From the NCBI GenBank assembly GCA_019322455.1, contig JAHWIT010000138.1, forward strand, positions 1 through 9,654: a DNA stretch of 9,654 bases. The letters are read 5' to 3'. Positions within the stretch are counted from its first letter, which is position 1. Each line of letters begins with the position of its first letter. Source of the stretch: Candidatus Woesearchaeota archaeon (GTDB lineage: Archaea; Nanobdellota; Nanobdellia; Woesearchaeales; WJKL01). The position numbers and the translations under genes were made by a program. Positions 1-5,685 of this stretch are shown in pieces. The notes under the pieces are model-generated. The model did not search any database, was not told where the DNA came from, and saw only the letters and a program-made list of their open reading frames with translations.

Positions 1-1109
1 AAAGCAATCAACATACCTATTCCTAATAATAAAATAATTACACCAGCAATTAAATGCAATAACTTAAGTTTCTTCTGCCTCCACTCTTCAGCTTCTTCTG
101 TTGTAGCAAATCCAAAACCAATTACAGCAGTTATAATCAGCATAGGCAGTATAAATATAAGATTATAAAAAAACAAGTATATCATAGCTATGTTTCTTGT
201 AGTTGCCTTTGCAAGCAATCCTAATATTACAATATAAGGCCCAGAAGTGCATGGCAATAAGAACAAACTAACAACAAAACCAATTAAAAATGCTCCTGGA
301 ACAGATGTAACTCCTTTAATCAGCATTTTCATCTTTGGTCTCCATGACTGAGGTACTTCCATAACAAACCATTTTCCATACCAAAGATAATCCTTCAAAT
401 TAAATAAACCTATAAAAATAGCAAGAACAGCAACTACTGCATAAAATAAATGAGTCACTCCTGCTGCTTGTATAGCAGAATACAATCCTAAACCCATAAG
501 AAAATAAGAAATATAAATTGAAAGTGAAAAAGCCAAACCAGCAGTAATTACTTTTCTTCTCTGTTTTGCAGCTAAAATAGTTGTAAGTAATATTATAAGA
601 ACAGCAAAAGCACATGGATTAATCGCATCTACAGCAGCAGCAGTAATAACAACAGGCAAAGTCAATTTCTTAAAAGTCGCTTTTCCAACATCACATAACT
701 TAATCTTTTCCAAAGGTGAATCACAACATTCTTCAATACATAATTTTATTTTTCCTTCAATCTGTTCTCCTATCTTATTACTAAAACCAACAAATATCTT
801 ATCCCCAATAAAAGTAATAGGCACACCTCTAAAACTATCACCATATTCTTCTGCCAATTTAGTTGCTAATTCCCTATTTGTTTGATTCTGATAAACCTCA
901 TAACCAACTATATTAAGATTATATTTATCTTCAATATCATCTAAGAATAATTCCAATCTTGAGCAATGAGGACATCCAGTTCCATAAAAATAAATAACAT
1001 CAACAATCTCTTCATGCCCTTCAACACTATGATCAACAATAGTTTCTGCACTAACAACAGAGCTAAATATTAAAAATAATATTACCAAAAAAAAGATTAT
1101 CCTTTTCAT
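1..1109 (-). CDS. Glutaredoxin-like domain fused to CcdA/DsbD-type thiol-disulfide membrane protein (3' end cut by window)
   Basis: The reading frame starts at ATG 1107-1109 and stays open for 369 codons to the window edge, so the C-terminus is missing. Residues 1-21 are a signal peptide ending VVSA. Residues 35-120 look like a thioredoxin/glutaredoxin fold, with active site CPHC at 46-49 and a GVPITFIG cis-proline loop near 95-102. A short linker carries four cysteines (124, 128, 129, 139). From about 150 there are several hydrophobic helices with the two CcdA-type cysteines: C166 in DAINPCAF and C287 in LLPCTSGP. In CcdA/DsbD proteins this pair moves reducing equivalents across the membrane, here probably to the attached exported redox domain. 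Bacterial DsbD has its thioredoxin domain at the C-terminus; here it is N-terminal. The gene lies 45 nt downstream of the MFS gene with its own TATA box. The family call is strong; the partner proteins are unknown. Confidence 0.88.
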   Translation of the reverse strand, partial: MKRIIFFLVILFLIFSSVVSAETIVDHSVEGHEEIVDVIYFYGTGCPHCSRLELFLDDIEDKYNLNIVGYEVYQNQTNRELATKLAEEYGDSFRGVPITFIGDKIFVGFSNKIGEQIEGKIKLCIEECCDSPLEKIKLCDVGKATFKKLTLPVVITAAAVDAINPCAFAVLIILLTTILAAKQRRKVITAGLAFSLSIYISYFLMGLGLYSAIQAAGVTHLFYAVVAVLAIFIGLFNLKDYLWYGKWFVMEVPQSWRPKMKMLIKGVTSVPGAFLIGFVVSLFLLPCTSGPYIVILGLLAKATTRNIAMIYLFFYNLIFILPMLIITAVIGFGFATTEEAEEWRQKKLKLLHLIAGVIILLLGIGMLIA

Positions 1110-1119
1110 CTAATTAATC

Positions 1120-1126
1120 AAAAAAA
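1120..1126 (-). terminator. T-run after the MFS gene
   Basis: Seven consecutive T on the minus strand, about 30 nt after the MFS stop codon. Archaeal transcription often ends at U-rich tracts without a hairpin. The run sits between the TATA box and the start of the next gene, so MFS transcripts could end here while a new one begins. Weak signal in an AT-rich genome. Confidence 0.3.
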
Positions 1127-1130
1127 TAGT

Positions 1131-1142
1131 ATATTTATATAT
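1131..1142 (-). promoter_or_regulatory. TATA box for the redox membrane protein gene
   Basis: On the minus strand this reads ATATATAAATAT, centred about 27 nt upstream of the ATG at 1109. An archaeal TATA box at that distance puts transcription start at or within a few bases of the start codon, so the mRNA is probably leaderless. No ribosome binding site is visible before the ATG. Confidence 0.55.
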
Positions 1143-1154
1143 ATTTTGTTTTAA

Positions 1155-2330
1155 TTACTTAGAAACCTTTTCTTTGACAAATAAATACAATAAAATCCCT
1201 GCAGTTATAGCAAGCACAGTGGCATACAAAAATGCAATCTTCGCGTCTATTAAATTCCACAAATTTCCTGCAACAAAACTAGCTAAAAATACTGCAAATC
1301 CAGCAAAAGTGTGGTATATTCCTAAAGCAGTTCCTCTCTTGTAAAAAGGAACCATATCAGAAACAAATGCCCTTGAAATAGTATTAACAATTGCTACAGC
1401 AACACCATAAGCAGCAAACAACAGCCAGACAAATATTGAATCAAAAGCATATGCAAATCCAAGACAAACTAAGCCAAATATAATATATCCCAGAGACAAA
1501 ACCTTTTTTCTGCCTATCTTATCAGAAAGTTCTCCAAAAGGAACATTGCTCACTGCATTAAAGATATGATAAACAAGATAGATTATTGGAATTAAGGCAA
1601 TAGCAACACCCATGTCTTTTGCCCTTAATATAAAAAAAGCATAACTAAAATATCCTAAATTAAATAAAACAGTAACAAAAATAAAGATTTTGAAATTCTT
1701 ATTAAATAATTTGAAATTAAGTTTAAATTCTTTTATCTTATCAACAGCTTTCTTAACATCCTTCACAAAAAAGATTATTATCAAAACAGCAATCACAGCT
1801 GGAATAAAAGCAAGCCAAAATATAAGTTTATAAGTTGATGCAGAAGCAGCAAATCTGCTTAATAAATAAAAAGAAATCAATGTTCCTATTATTGCTCCCA
1901 TTGTATCCATCATCCTATGAATCCCAAATGATTTTCCTCTTATCTTTTTAGCAGCGCTTGCAGCAATCAAAGCATCTCTTGGAGGCTCTCTTATTCCTTT
2001 TCCAACCCTATCAAAAAATCTTACTCCTAAAATATGCTGCCATATGTATGACAAAGCTAAAAAAGGTTTAGTCAAAGCAGATATTCCATAACCTATAATC
2101 ATAAACAATTTTCTTTTTCTTAATTTGTCAGATATCCATCCAGAAAATGTTTTCAATATAGAAGCAGTTCCTTCTGCTATTCCTTCAATTAATCCAACAA
2201 TAGCCATATTTGCTCCTAAAATACTAACTAAAAATAATGGAAGAATAGGAAATATCATCTCACTGCTAATATCAGTAAATAAACTTGCCAAACCCATATA
2301 AATTACATTTTGTTTAACCTTACGAGCCAT
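1155..2330 (-). CDS. Major facilitator superfamily (MFS) transporter
   Basis: This 391-residue integral membrane protein has the length and hydrophobic pattern of a 12-helix MFS carrier. The loop motif GxxxDxxxRR appears in each half: GWISDKLRKRKL at 64-75 and GELSDKIGRKKVL at 266-278, the duplicated signature of the superfamily. A conserved stretch, DRVGKGIREPPRDAL at 107-121, marks a subgroup of prokaryotic MFS proteins often annotated as drug-efflux-like. A basic loop around 190-213 (KDVKKAVDKIKEFK) is the expected central cytoplasmic loop between the two six-helix bundles. The substrate cannot be read from the sequence; efflux of a small molecule by proton antiport is a family-level guess. 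The ATG at 2330 follows a purine-rich AAGGGG a few bases upstream. The gene is divergent from the CARF-like gene at 2415. Confidence 0.9.
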   Translation of the reverse strand: MARKVKQNVIYMGLASLFTDISSEMIFPILPLFLVSILGANMAIVGLIEGIAEGTASILKTFSGWISDKLRKRKLFMIIGYGISALTKPFLALSYIWQHILGVRFFDRVGKGIREPPRDALIAASAAKKIRGKSFGIHRMMDTMGAIIGTLISFYLLSRFAASASTYKLIFWLAFIPAVIAVLIIIFFVKDVKKAVDKIKEFKLNFKLFNKNFKIFIFVTVLFNLGYFSYAFFILRAKDMGVAIALIPIIYLVYHIFNAVSNVPFGELSDKIGRKKVLSLGYIIFGLVCLGFAYAFDSIFVWLLFAAYGVAVAIVNTISRAFVSDMVPFYKRGTALGIYHTFAGFAVFLASFVAGNLWNLIDAKIAFLYATVLAITAGILLYLFVKEKVSK

Positions 2331-2363
2331 TTAATACCCCTTACAAGTACAAATAATTTAGTC

Positions 2364-2371
2364 TATTTAAA
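2364..2371 (-). promoter_or_regulatory. TATA box for the MFS gene
   Basis: The minus strand reads TTTAAATA, centred 37 nt before the ATG at 2330. Transcription would start near 2341, leaving a leader of about 11 nt. It lies in the 84-bp divergent intergenic region, about 20 bp from the TATA box of the opposite gene. Confidence 0.45.
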
Positions 2372-2383
2372 TTTGTCCATAAA

Positions 2384-2393
2384 CTTTAAATAA
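2384..2393 (+). promoter_or_regulatory. TATA box for the CARF-like gene
   Basis: CTTTAAATAA, centred 26 nt before the ATG at 2415. The predicted transcription start therefore coincides with the A of the start codon. No Shine-Dalgarno-like sequence precedes this ATG, which supports a leaderless mRNA. Confidence 0.5.
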
Positions 2394-2414
2394 AGACAAT
2401 AACATAATTAAAAT

Positions 2415-2771
2415 ATGACAGATCTAATAGCTTGTTTATCTACAGGAAAAGGAACCTGGGCTCATCTCTCAAAATTAATTGAAGAGCAGGAATGGGAAAA
2501 TATATTCTTAATAACAAATGAATTTGGAAGAGAAAACTTCAAGCCAAAAAAACAAGTTGAATTTATTCTAATAAATGCAAACAGATTTCTGCCAGACCTA
2601 ATAAAAGACATAAAATCCCAACTAAAAGAAAAAGTTAATCCAACAGATGTTGCTGTTAACCTAATCTCAGGCTCAGGCAAAGAACACATGGCAATTATCT
2701 CTGCTTTATTGCAACTAGGATTAGGAATTAGATTAGTGGCTTTAACAACAAAGGGAGTTAAAGAGATATAA
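2415..2771 (+). CDS. Small Rossmann-like protein resembling a stand-alone CARF domain
   Basis: A 118-residue soluble protein with no signal peptide or membrane segment. The sequence alternates predicted strands and helices: strand 3-9, a glycine-bearing loop STGKGTW at 9-15, helix to about 25, strand ENIFLITNE at 28-36, strand VEFILIN at 48-54, a long helix 57-72, strand VAVNLIS, loop SGSGKEHM at 85-92, helix 92-101, strand IRLVALTT. The strand-G/S-rich loop-K-x-x-M-helix order resembles the CARF fold of CRISPR ring-nuclease and effector sensors, where a TGGTK-like loop contacts cyclic oligoadenylate. The match is by eye, the canonical TGGTK is not exact, no effector domain is attached and no cas gene or array is in the window. 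It could equally be another nucleotide-binding Rossmannoid. It is real by promoter position, length and codon pattern; function is open. Confidence 0.8.
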   Translation: MTDLIACLSTGKGTWAHLSKLIEEQEWENIFLITNEFGRENFKPKKQVEFILINANRFLPDLIKDIKSQLKEKVNPTDVAVNLISGSGKEHMAIISALLQLGLGIRLVALTTKGVKEI

Positions 2772-2806
2772 TAAAATTTTCTGCTAACTCTCTAACTCTT
2801 TCTAGG

Positions 2807-2815
2807 TTTATTTTT
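2807..2815 (+). terminator. T-rich tract after the CARF-like gene
   Basis: TTTATTTTT lies 36 nt after the TAA of the CARF-like gene, in the 53-bp gap before the convergent stop codon of the next gene. It is the only U-rich tract for + strand transcripts in this gap and is a plausible intrinsic archaeal terminator. Confidence 0.3.
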
Positions 2816-2824
2816 GGAGGCATT

Positions 2825-3607
2825 TTAATCTCTATTCTGAGGATGACCTTCTGAATCAATATAATGTCTTGGAGGAGAACTCCAATTATGAGAATGTAAT
2901 AATATAGCAACTCTTCCTCCAAAAGGGGTTTTGTCATAAATTTCTAATAATCTCTTTAACGTAGATTTAATTAGATGATTTCCCTCACAAATTCCTCTAT
3001 ATCCTATTGTTTCTAATCCATTAATATAATCTACAGCCATACGATGATGTAAATCTCCAGGATATCTCTCAGGACTTGTATCTATATAATGAAAGCCTAA
3101 ATAGCCAAAGTTAGAAATATTATTTTTAGATCTTCTTACCATTTCTTTCCAAAATTTGGTGAGTCTTGATTGGTTAGATTTTACTCTAAATTGAGAAGGG
3201 AATAGAATATAAAACAAATAAGTTGGTAATTCTTGCACATTTTGGCTATCAAATAATTCCTCTAGCCTTTTATGAACTAAATCATGATCCTCTTTAGAAC
3301 GTTTATTAAGTTCTAGAAGGTTTACACATAAAACCATTTCTATATCTGGTGCTATTTGGCTATCTGATATATGTGCCATAACATACCTTGGAGCAACATT
3401 GAAATAATTGATTATCCTGTATAAGGAAAAATTTGAAGCTAAATTACATCTAAGATGACTTGCCTGATATTCATCTTCATAGTTTACACGTCTAGATACA
3501 GATTTTCTTACAAATTTATCTAACTTTTGTATGTTTTCATCTAATATTTCTTCCAATCTTTTTGTTGTATTATCCTCTTCAATAAATTTTTTTCTCATTT
3601 TAATCAC
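2825..3607 (-). CDS. Unrecognised 260-residue protein, histidine-rich C-terminal half
   Basis: I do not recognise this family. The protein has no signal peptide or clear membrane helix. Residues 1-45 are highly charged and probably helical. Residues 70-140 contain hydrophobic segments (MVLCVNLLEL, LPTYLFYILF). The second half is rich in possible metal or catalytic residues: GFHYID at 171-176, GDLHHRM at 184-190, CEGNH at 207-211, LLHSHNW at 236-242 and PPRHY at 245-249. The clustering of histidines with aspartate and glutamate suggests a metal-dependent enzyme, but no known signature is complete. Start choice: the longest frame begins at GTG 3605-3607; an ATG three codons later (3596-3598) is preceded by GTGATTAAA, where GTGAT resembles the archaeal Shine-Dalgarno core, so the ATG may be the true start and the GTG part of its binding site. 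It is divergent from the TrmB-like regulator and may be its target. Confidence 0.7.
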   Translation of the reverse strand: MIKMRKKFIEEDNTTKRLEEILDENIQKLDKFVRKSVSRRVNYEDEYQASHLRCNLASNFSLYRIINYFNVAPRYVMAHISDSQIAPDIEMVLCVNLLELNKRSKEDHDLVHKRLEELFDSQNVQELPTYLFYILFPSQFRVKSNQSRLTKFWKEMVRRSKNNISNFGYLGFHYIDTSPERYPGDLHHRMAVDYINGLETIGYRGICEGNHLIKSTLKRLLEIYDKTPFGGRVAILLHSHNWSSPPRHYIDSEGHPQNRD

Positions 3608-3628
3608 TAACCAGCAAAAACCAAAATC

Positions 3629-3637
3629 TTTATAAAT
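3629..3637. promoter_or_regulatory. Shared bidirectional TATA box between the unknown gene and the TrmB-like gene
   Basis: TTTATAAA is itself a perfect palindrome, so it reads as a TATA box on both strands. Its centre is about 33 nt before the + strand ATG at 3666, giving a leader of about 7 nt. It is about 26 nt before the minus-strand GTG at 3607, which would be leaderless, and about 35 nt before the alternative ATG at 3598. No second TATA candidate is present in this 58-bp intergenic region. Confidence 0.5.
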
Positions 3638-3644
3638 CTCTGCT

Positions 3645-3659
3645 ACCTACTAAGTAGGT
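3645..3659. promoter_or_regulatory. 15-bp perfect palindrome, probable operator of the TrmB-like regulator
   Basis: ACCTACT-A-AGTAGGT is an inverted repeat with 7-bp arms around one base. It lies between the shared TATA box and the TrmB-like start codon, ending at the predicted + strand transcription start. Relative to the opposite gene it sits just upstream of the TATA/BRE. In Thermococcales, TrmB-type regulators repress from sites downstream of the TATA box and activate from sites upstream of the BRE, so one site here could repress the regulator and activate the divergent gene. The sequence differs from the Thermococcales TATCAC-N5-GTGATA motif. Confidence 0.5.
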
Positions 3660-3665
3660 TGTAAT

Positions 3666-4412
3666 ATGGAAATTAAGCCAATACTAAAGAAATTTGGACT
3701 TACAGATAATGAGATTAAGCTATACTTAAAACTCTTAGAACTAGGCTCAGCTACTTCTGGAGAATTAATGAAAGAACTAGGATTTTATAGCAAAACAATA
3801 TATGAATTACTAGATAAATTAATTGATAAAGGATTAGTAAGTTTTGTAATCAAAGCAAATACCAAATACTTTGAAGCTGAAAATCCAGAAAAATTTCTTG
3901 ATATTATATCAGAAGAAGAAAAACAGCTTAAGATCAAACAAGAAAATATCAAAAAAATCCTTCCTGAATTAAAAGAAAAAAGAAGAATAAGCAGAGAACC
4001 ACAAGAAGCTACAATATACAAAGGAAAAAAAGGCATGAAATCAGTTTTTGAAGATATGCTAAAACAAAAAGGAGAAATCTTAGTTTTCGGAGGAGGAGGA
4101 AAATTCAAAACAGCTTTAGGTCCTTATTCTGAATTATGGCACAAAAAAAGAGCAAAAGCTGGAATTAAATTAAGATTATTATGGAATAAAAAACTAAAAA
4201 TTAAAAAGAAAGAACTTAAAGAATATCAATTATTAAAAGTTAAATTTCTTCCAGAAGAATTTGAAAATCCAGCTCCAGCAGTAATATATAAAGATAAAGT
4301 TGCAATTACAGTTTGGTCTGAACAACCAATAGCAACATTGATTAGAAGTAAAGATGTAGCTAAAAGTTATAGAAGTTATTTTAATACTCTATGGAAAATA
4401 GCATCTCCTTAA
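3666..4412 (+). CDS. TrmB-family transcriptional regulator (short form)
   Basis: The 248-residue protein begins with a winged helix-turn-helix typical of TrmB: KKFGLTDNEIKLYLKLLELG at 8-27, then the recognition region ATSGELMKELGFYSKTIYELLDKL and the wing GLVSFVI. A lysine/glutamate-rich helix at about 80-110 is likely the dimerising coiled coil. The C-terminal part starts with EATIYKGKKGMKSVFEDML and ILVFGGGG, the usual effector-domain opening in this family, and ends near 248. Classical sugar-responsive TrmB proteins are about 340 residues and carry a full sugar-binding domain; this shorter form is common in archaea and its ligand is unknown. The palindrome before its start codon suggests autoregulation, and the divergent 2825-3607 gene is the likeliest other target. 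Its TAA overlaps the stop codon of the convergent gene by four bases. Confidence 0.9.
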   Translation: MEIKPILKKFGLTDNEIKLYLKLLELGSATSGELMKELGFYSKTIYELLDKLIDKGLVSFVIKANTKYFEAENPEKFLDIISEEEKQLKIKQENIKKILPELKEKRRISREPQEATIYKGKKGMKSVFEDMLKQKGEILVFGGGGKFKTALGPYSELWHKKRAKAGIKLRLLWNKKLKIKKKELKEYQLLKVKFLPEEFENPAPAVIYKDKVAITVWSEQPIATLIRSKDVAKSYRSYFNTLWKIASP

Positions 4413-5071
4413 CTCTTCAAAACACCATAAAATCTCAATATAACATTATCAGTTGCTCTCATTAATTCTTTATCCTTTCCTTCTATAACAATGCATTTCT
4501 CATCTAAAGTAACCTTTGTTTCATTTGCCTGCTTAATTAGTATTACAGATTTATCCTTATCTTCGCAAGTAACAACACTCCTTTCTTTGCAGGCATCAAT
4601 ATCATAATCTTTGTCGCAGGCAGCTTTAGTAGCTACTTCAATTCCTTTTCCTAAATTCAAGCTCAACTCAATAGCAGCCAAGCCAATATGAGGGTCAGTC
4701 GGATCAAATGACACATAAATAATCCTTTTATTTCCAAAATTTGGATCAATGCTTCCTTTTACTGAAATATCTTCAACATCCCTTGGCCCAAAATGAAGCG
4801 GAATATCATATAGTGTATCCCCTCTTTGAGCCTGAGTATACCATGCTCCATTAGAATAAATAAAAGAAAAACCATTGTAAACATAATTTCCTTCTCCTCC
4901 TTTTCCTTCTAGATTCAATTTATGCATTTCATCAATTGTTACAACCATTGCAGTTGGTCCTCTCAAATAAACAGTCAAACGAAAACCAGCAACAAATAAA
5001 ACAAAAATAGCAACAATAACACCTATCAAAATAAGCAGTTTCTTTGTATCCTTAGATTTTTTTTCACTCAT
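4409..5071 (-). CDS. Membrane-anchored exported protein of unknown function, paralogue A
   Basis: The 220-residue protein has a basic N-terminus, one hydrophobic helix at about 12-30 (LLILIGVIVAIFVLFVAGF), and a polar remainder expected outside the membrane. I do not recognise a named family. It is a paralogue of the gene just upstream: both share FxYN/YNGF-type residues after the anchor, a P-x-DVE-(D/N)-I segment (PRDVEDI at 96-102), and a C-terminal module TCED...NETKV...C.V...L...D...YG.LK. The two module cysteines are C169 and C193; two more, C152 and C161, occur only in this copy. Four cysteines in an exported domain suggest disulfides. The ATG lies inside the end of the upstream gene in the sequence ATGAGTGA, giving an 8-nt overlap and probable translational coupling. 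The stop codon overlaps that of the TrmB-like gene on the other strand. Confidence 0.82.
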   Translation of the reverse strand: MSEKKSKDTKKLLILIGVIVAIFVLFVAGFRLTVYLRGPTAMVVTIDEMHKLNLEGKGGEGNYVYNGFSFIYSNGAWYTQAQRGDTLYDIPLHFGPRDVEDISVKGSIDPNFGNKRIIYVSFDPTDPHIGLAAIELSLNLGKGIEVATKAACDKDYDIDACKERSVVTCEDKDKSVILIKQANETKVTLDEKCIVIEGKDKELMRATDNVILRFYGVLKS

Positions 5072-5648
5072 TTTCTATAACCTTTAATAAACCATATATT
5101 AATCTGTCTTTAATTCTAATAAAATCAAGTTCACTCTTAGCTTCAGCAATTACACAATGATCTTCTGCAAAAACCTTTGTTTCATTTGATTCTTTAAAAT
5201 AAATAACAGGAACCTTTGATGTTGCATCTTCACACGTTATAACAGGCATTTCAAATTCATTTTCAGTTGTTAGTCCTTTAACAAAATAAATCCCAATAAC
5301 ACTAAAAAATCTTTCTAAATCAAACTGAGAAACTGAAATACCTGCCTTCCATTTAGTATTATTATCATAAGTGCTGTCAATCTCAATTTTATTTGAAAAT
5401 TTAGCAAAAACTTCAGAACTAATATTGATATTTTCAACATCAGAAGGAAAATAATCAAATTCCAGTTCTTCTCTATCGAATTTCAAAACAAATTTATTTC
5501 CTCTTTTTAAAAATTTATAATCATTATATTTAAAACTCTCTCCAGAGCCTCTCCCAAACATATAACCAATTACACTGCCAACCATTAATAGAACTATAAA
5601 CAATGTAACTAAATTCCTTACCAACTTATTCTCCTGTCTTTTTCGCAT
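5064..5648 (-). CDS. Membrane-anchored exported protein of unknown function, paralogue B
   Basis: The 194-residue protein is the first gene of a two-gene operon. A basic N-terminus is followed by one hydrophobic helix at about 12-31 (LVTLFIVLLMVGSVIGYMFG); the rest is polar and probably extracytoplasmic. It aligns by eye with paralogue A over most of its length: YNDYKF at 41-46, PSDVENI at 68-74, then the module ITCEDATSK at 137-145, ESNETKVF at 153-160, HCVIAEA at 164-170 and IYGLLKV near the end. C139 and C165 are its only cysteines and match C169 and C193 of paralogue A, so a conserved disulfide is likely. The function is unknown. A TATA box about 28 nt before the ATG suggests a leaderless or very short-leader transcript covering both genes. 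Confidence 0.82.
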   Translation of the reverse strand: MRKRQENKLVRNLVTLFIVLLMVGSVIGYMFGRGSGESFKYNDYKFLKRGNKFVLKFDREELEFDYFPSDVENINISSEVFAKFSNKIEIDSTYDNNTKWKAGISVSQFDLERFFSVIGIYFVKGLTTENEFEMPVITCEDATSKVPVIYFKESNETKVFAEDHCVIAEAKSELDFIRIKDRLIYGLLKVIENE

Positions 5649-5670
5649 TTTACTAGCAAAAATATATTTG

Positions 5671-5683
5671 TTTAAATATTTAT
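5671..5683. promoter_or_regulatory. TATA-like TTTAAATATTTAT able to serve both directions
   Basis: The near-palindromic AT box is centred at about 5676. On the minus strand it is 28 nt before the ATG of paralogue B, fitting a leaderless start. On the plus strand, 25 nt downstream falls at 5700-5701, exactly where the outer helix of the structured element begins. Both placements fit archaeal TATA geometry; only the minus-strand role is tied to a gene. Confidence 0.45.
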
Positions 5684-5685
5684 CG

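Noticed and set aside
400..615. Open frame on the minus strand inside the redox gene
   Set aside because: It is a different frame of the 1-1109 gene; its Cys/Phe/Tyr-rich product is typical of a shadow translation.
3785..4108. 107-codon minus-strand frame opposite the TrmB-like gene
   Set aside because: It is antisense to a clear HTH protein; Ser/Phe-rich composition reflects the lysine/glutamate-rich sense strand.
4409..4412. Overlapping convergent stop codons as a special regulatory arrangement
   Set aside because: TTAA gives a TAA on each strand; such overlaps are common in compact AT-rich genomes.
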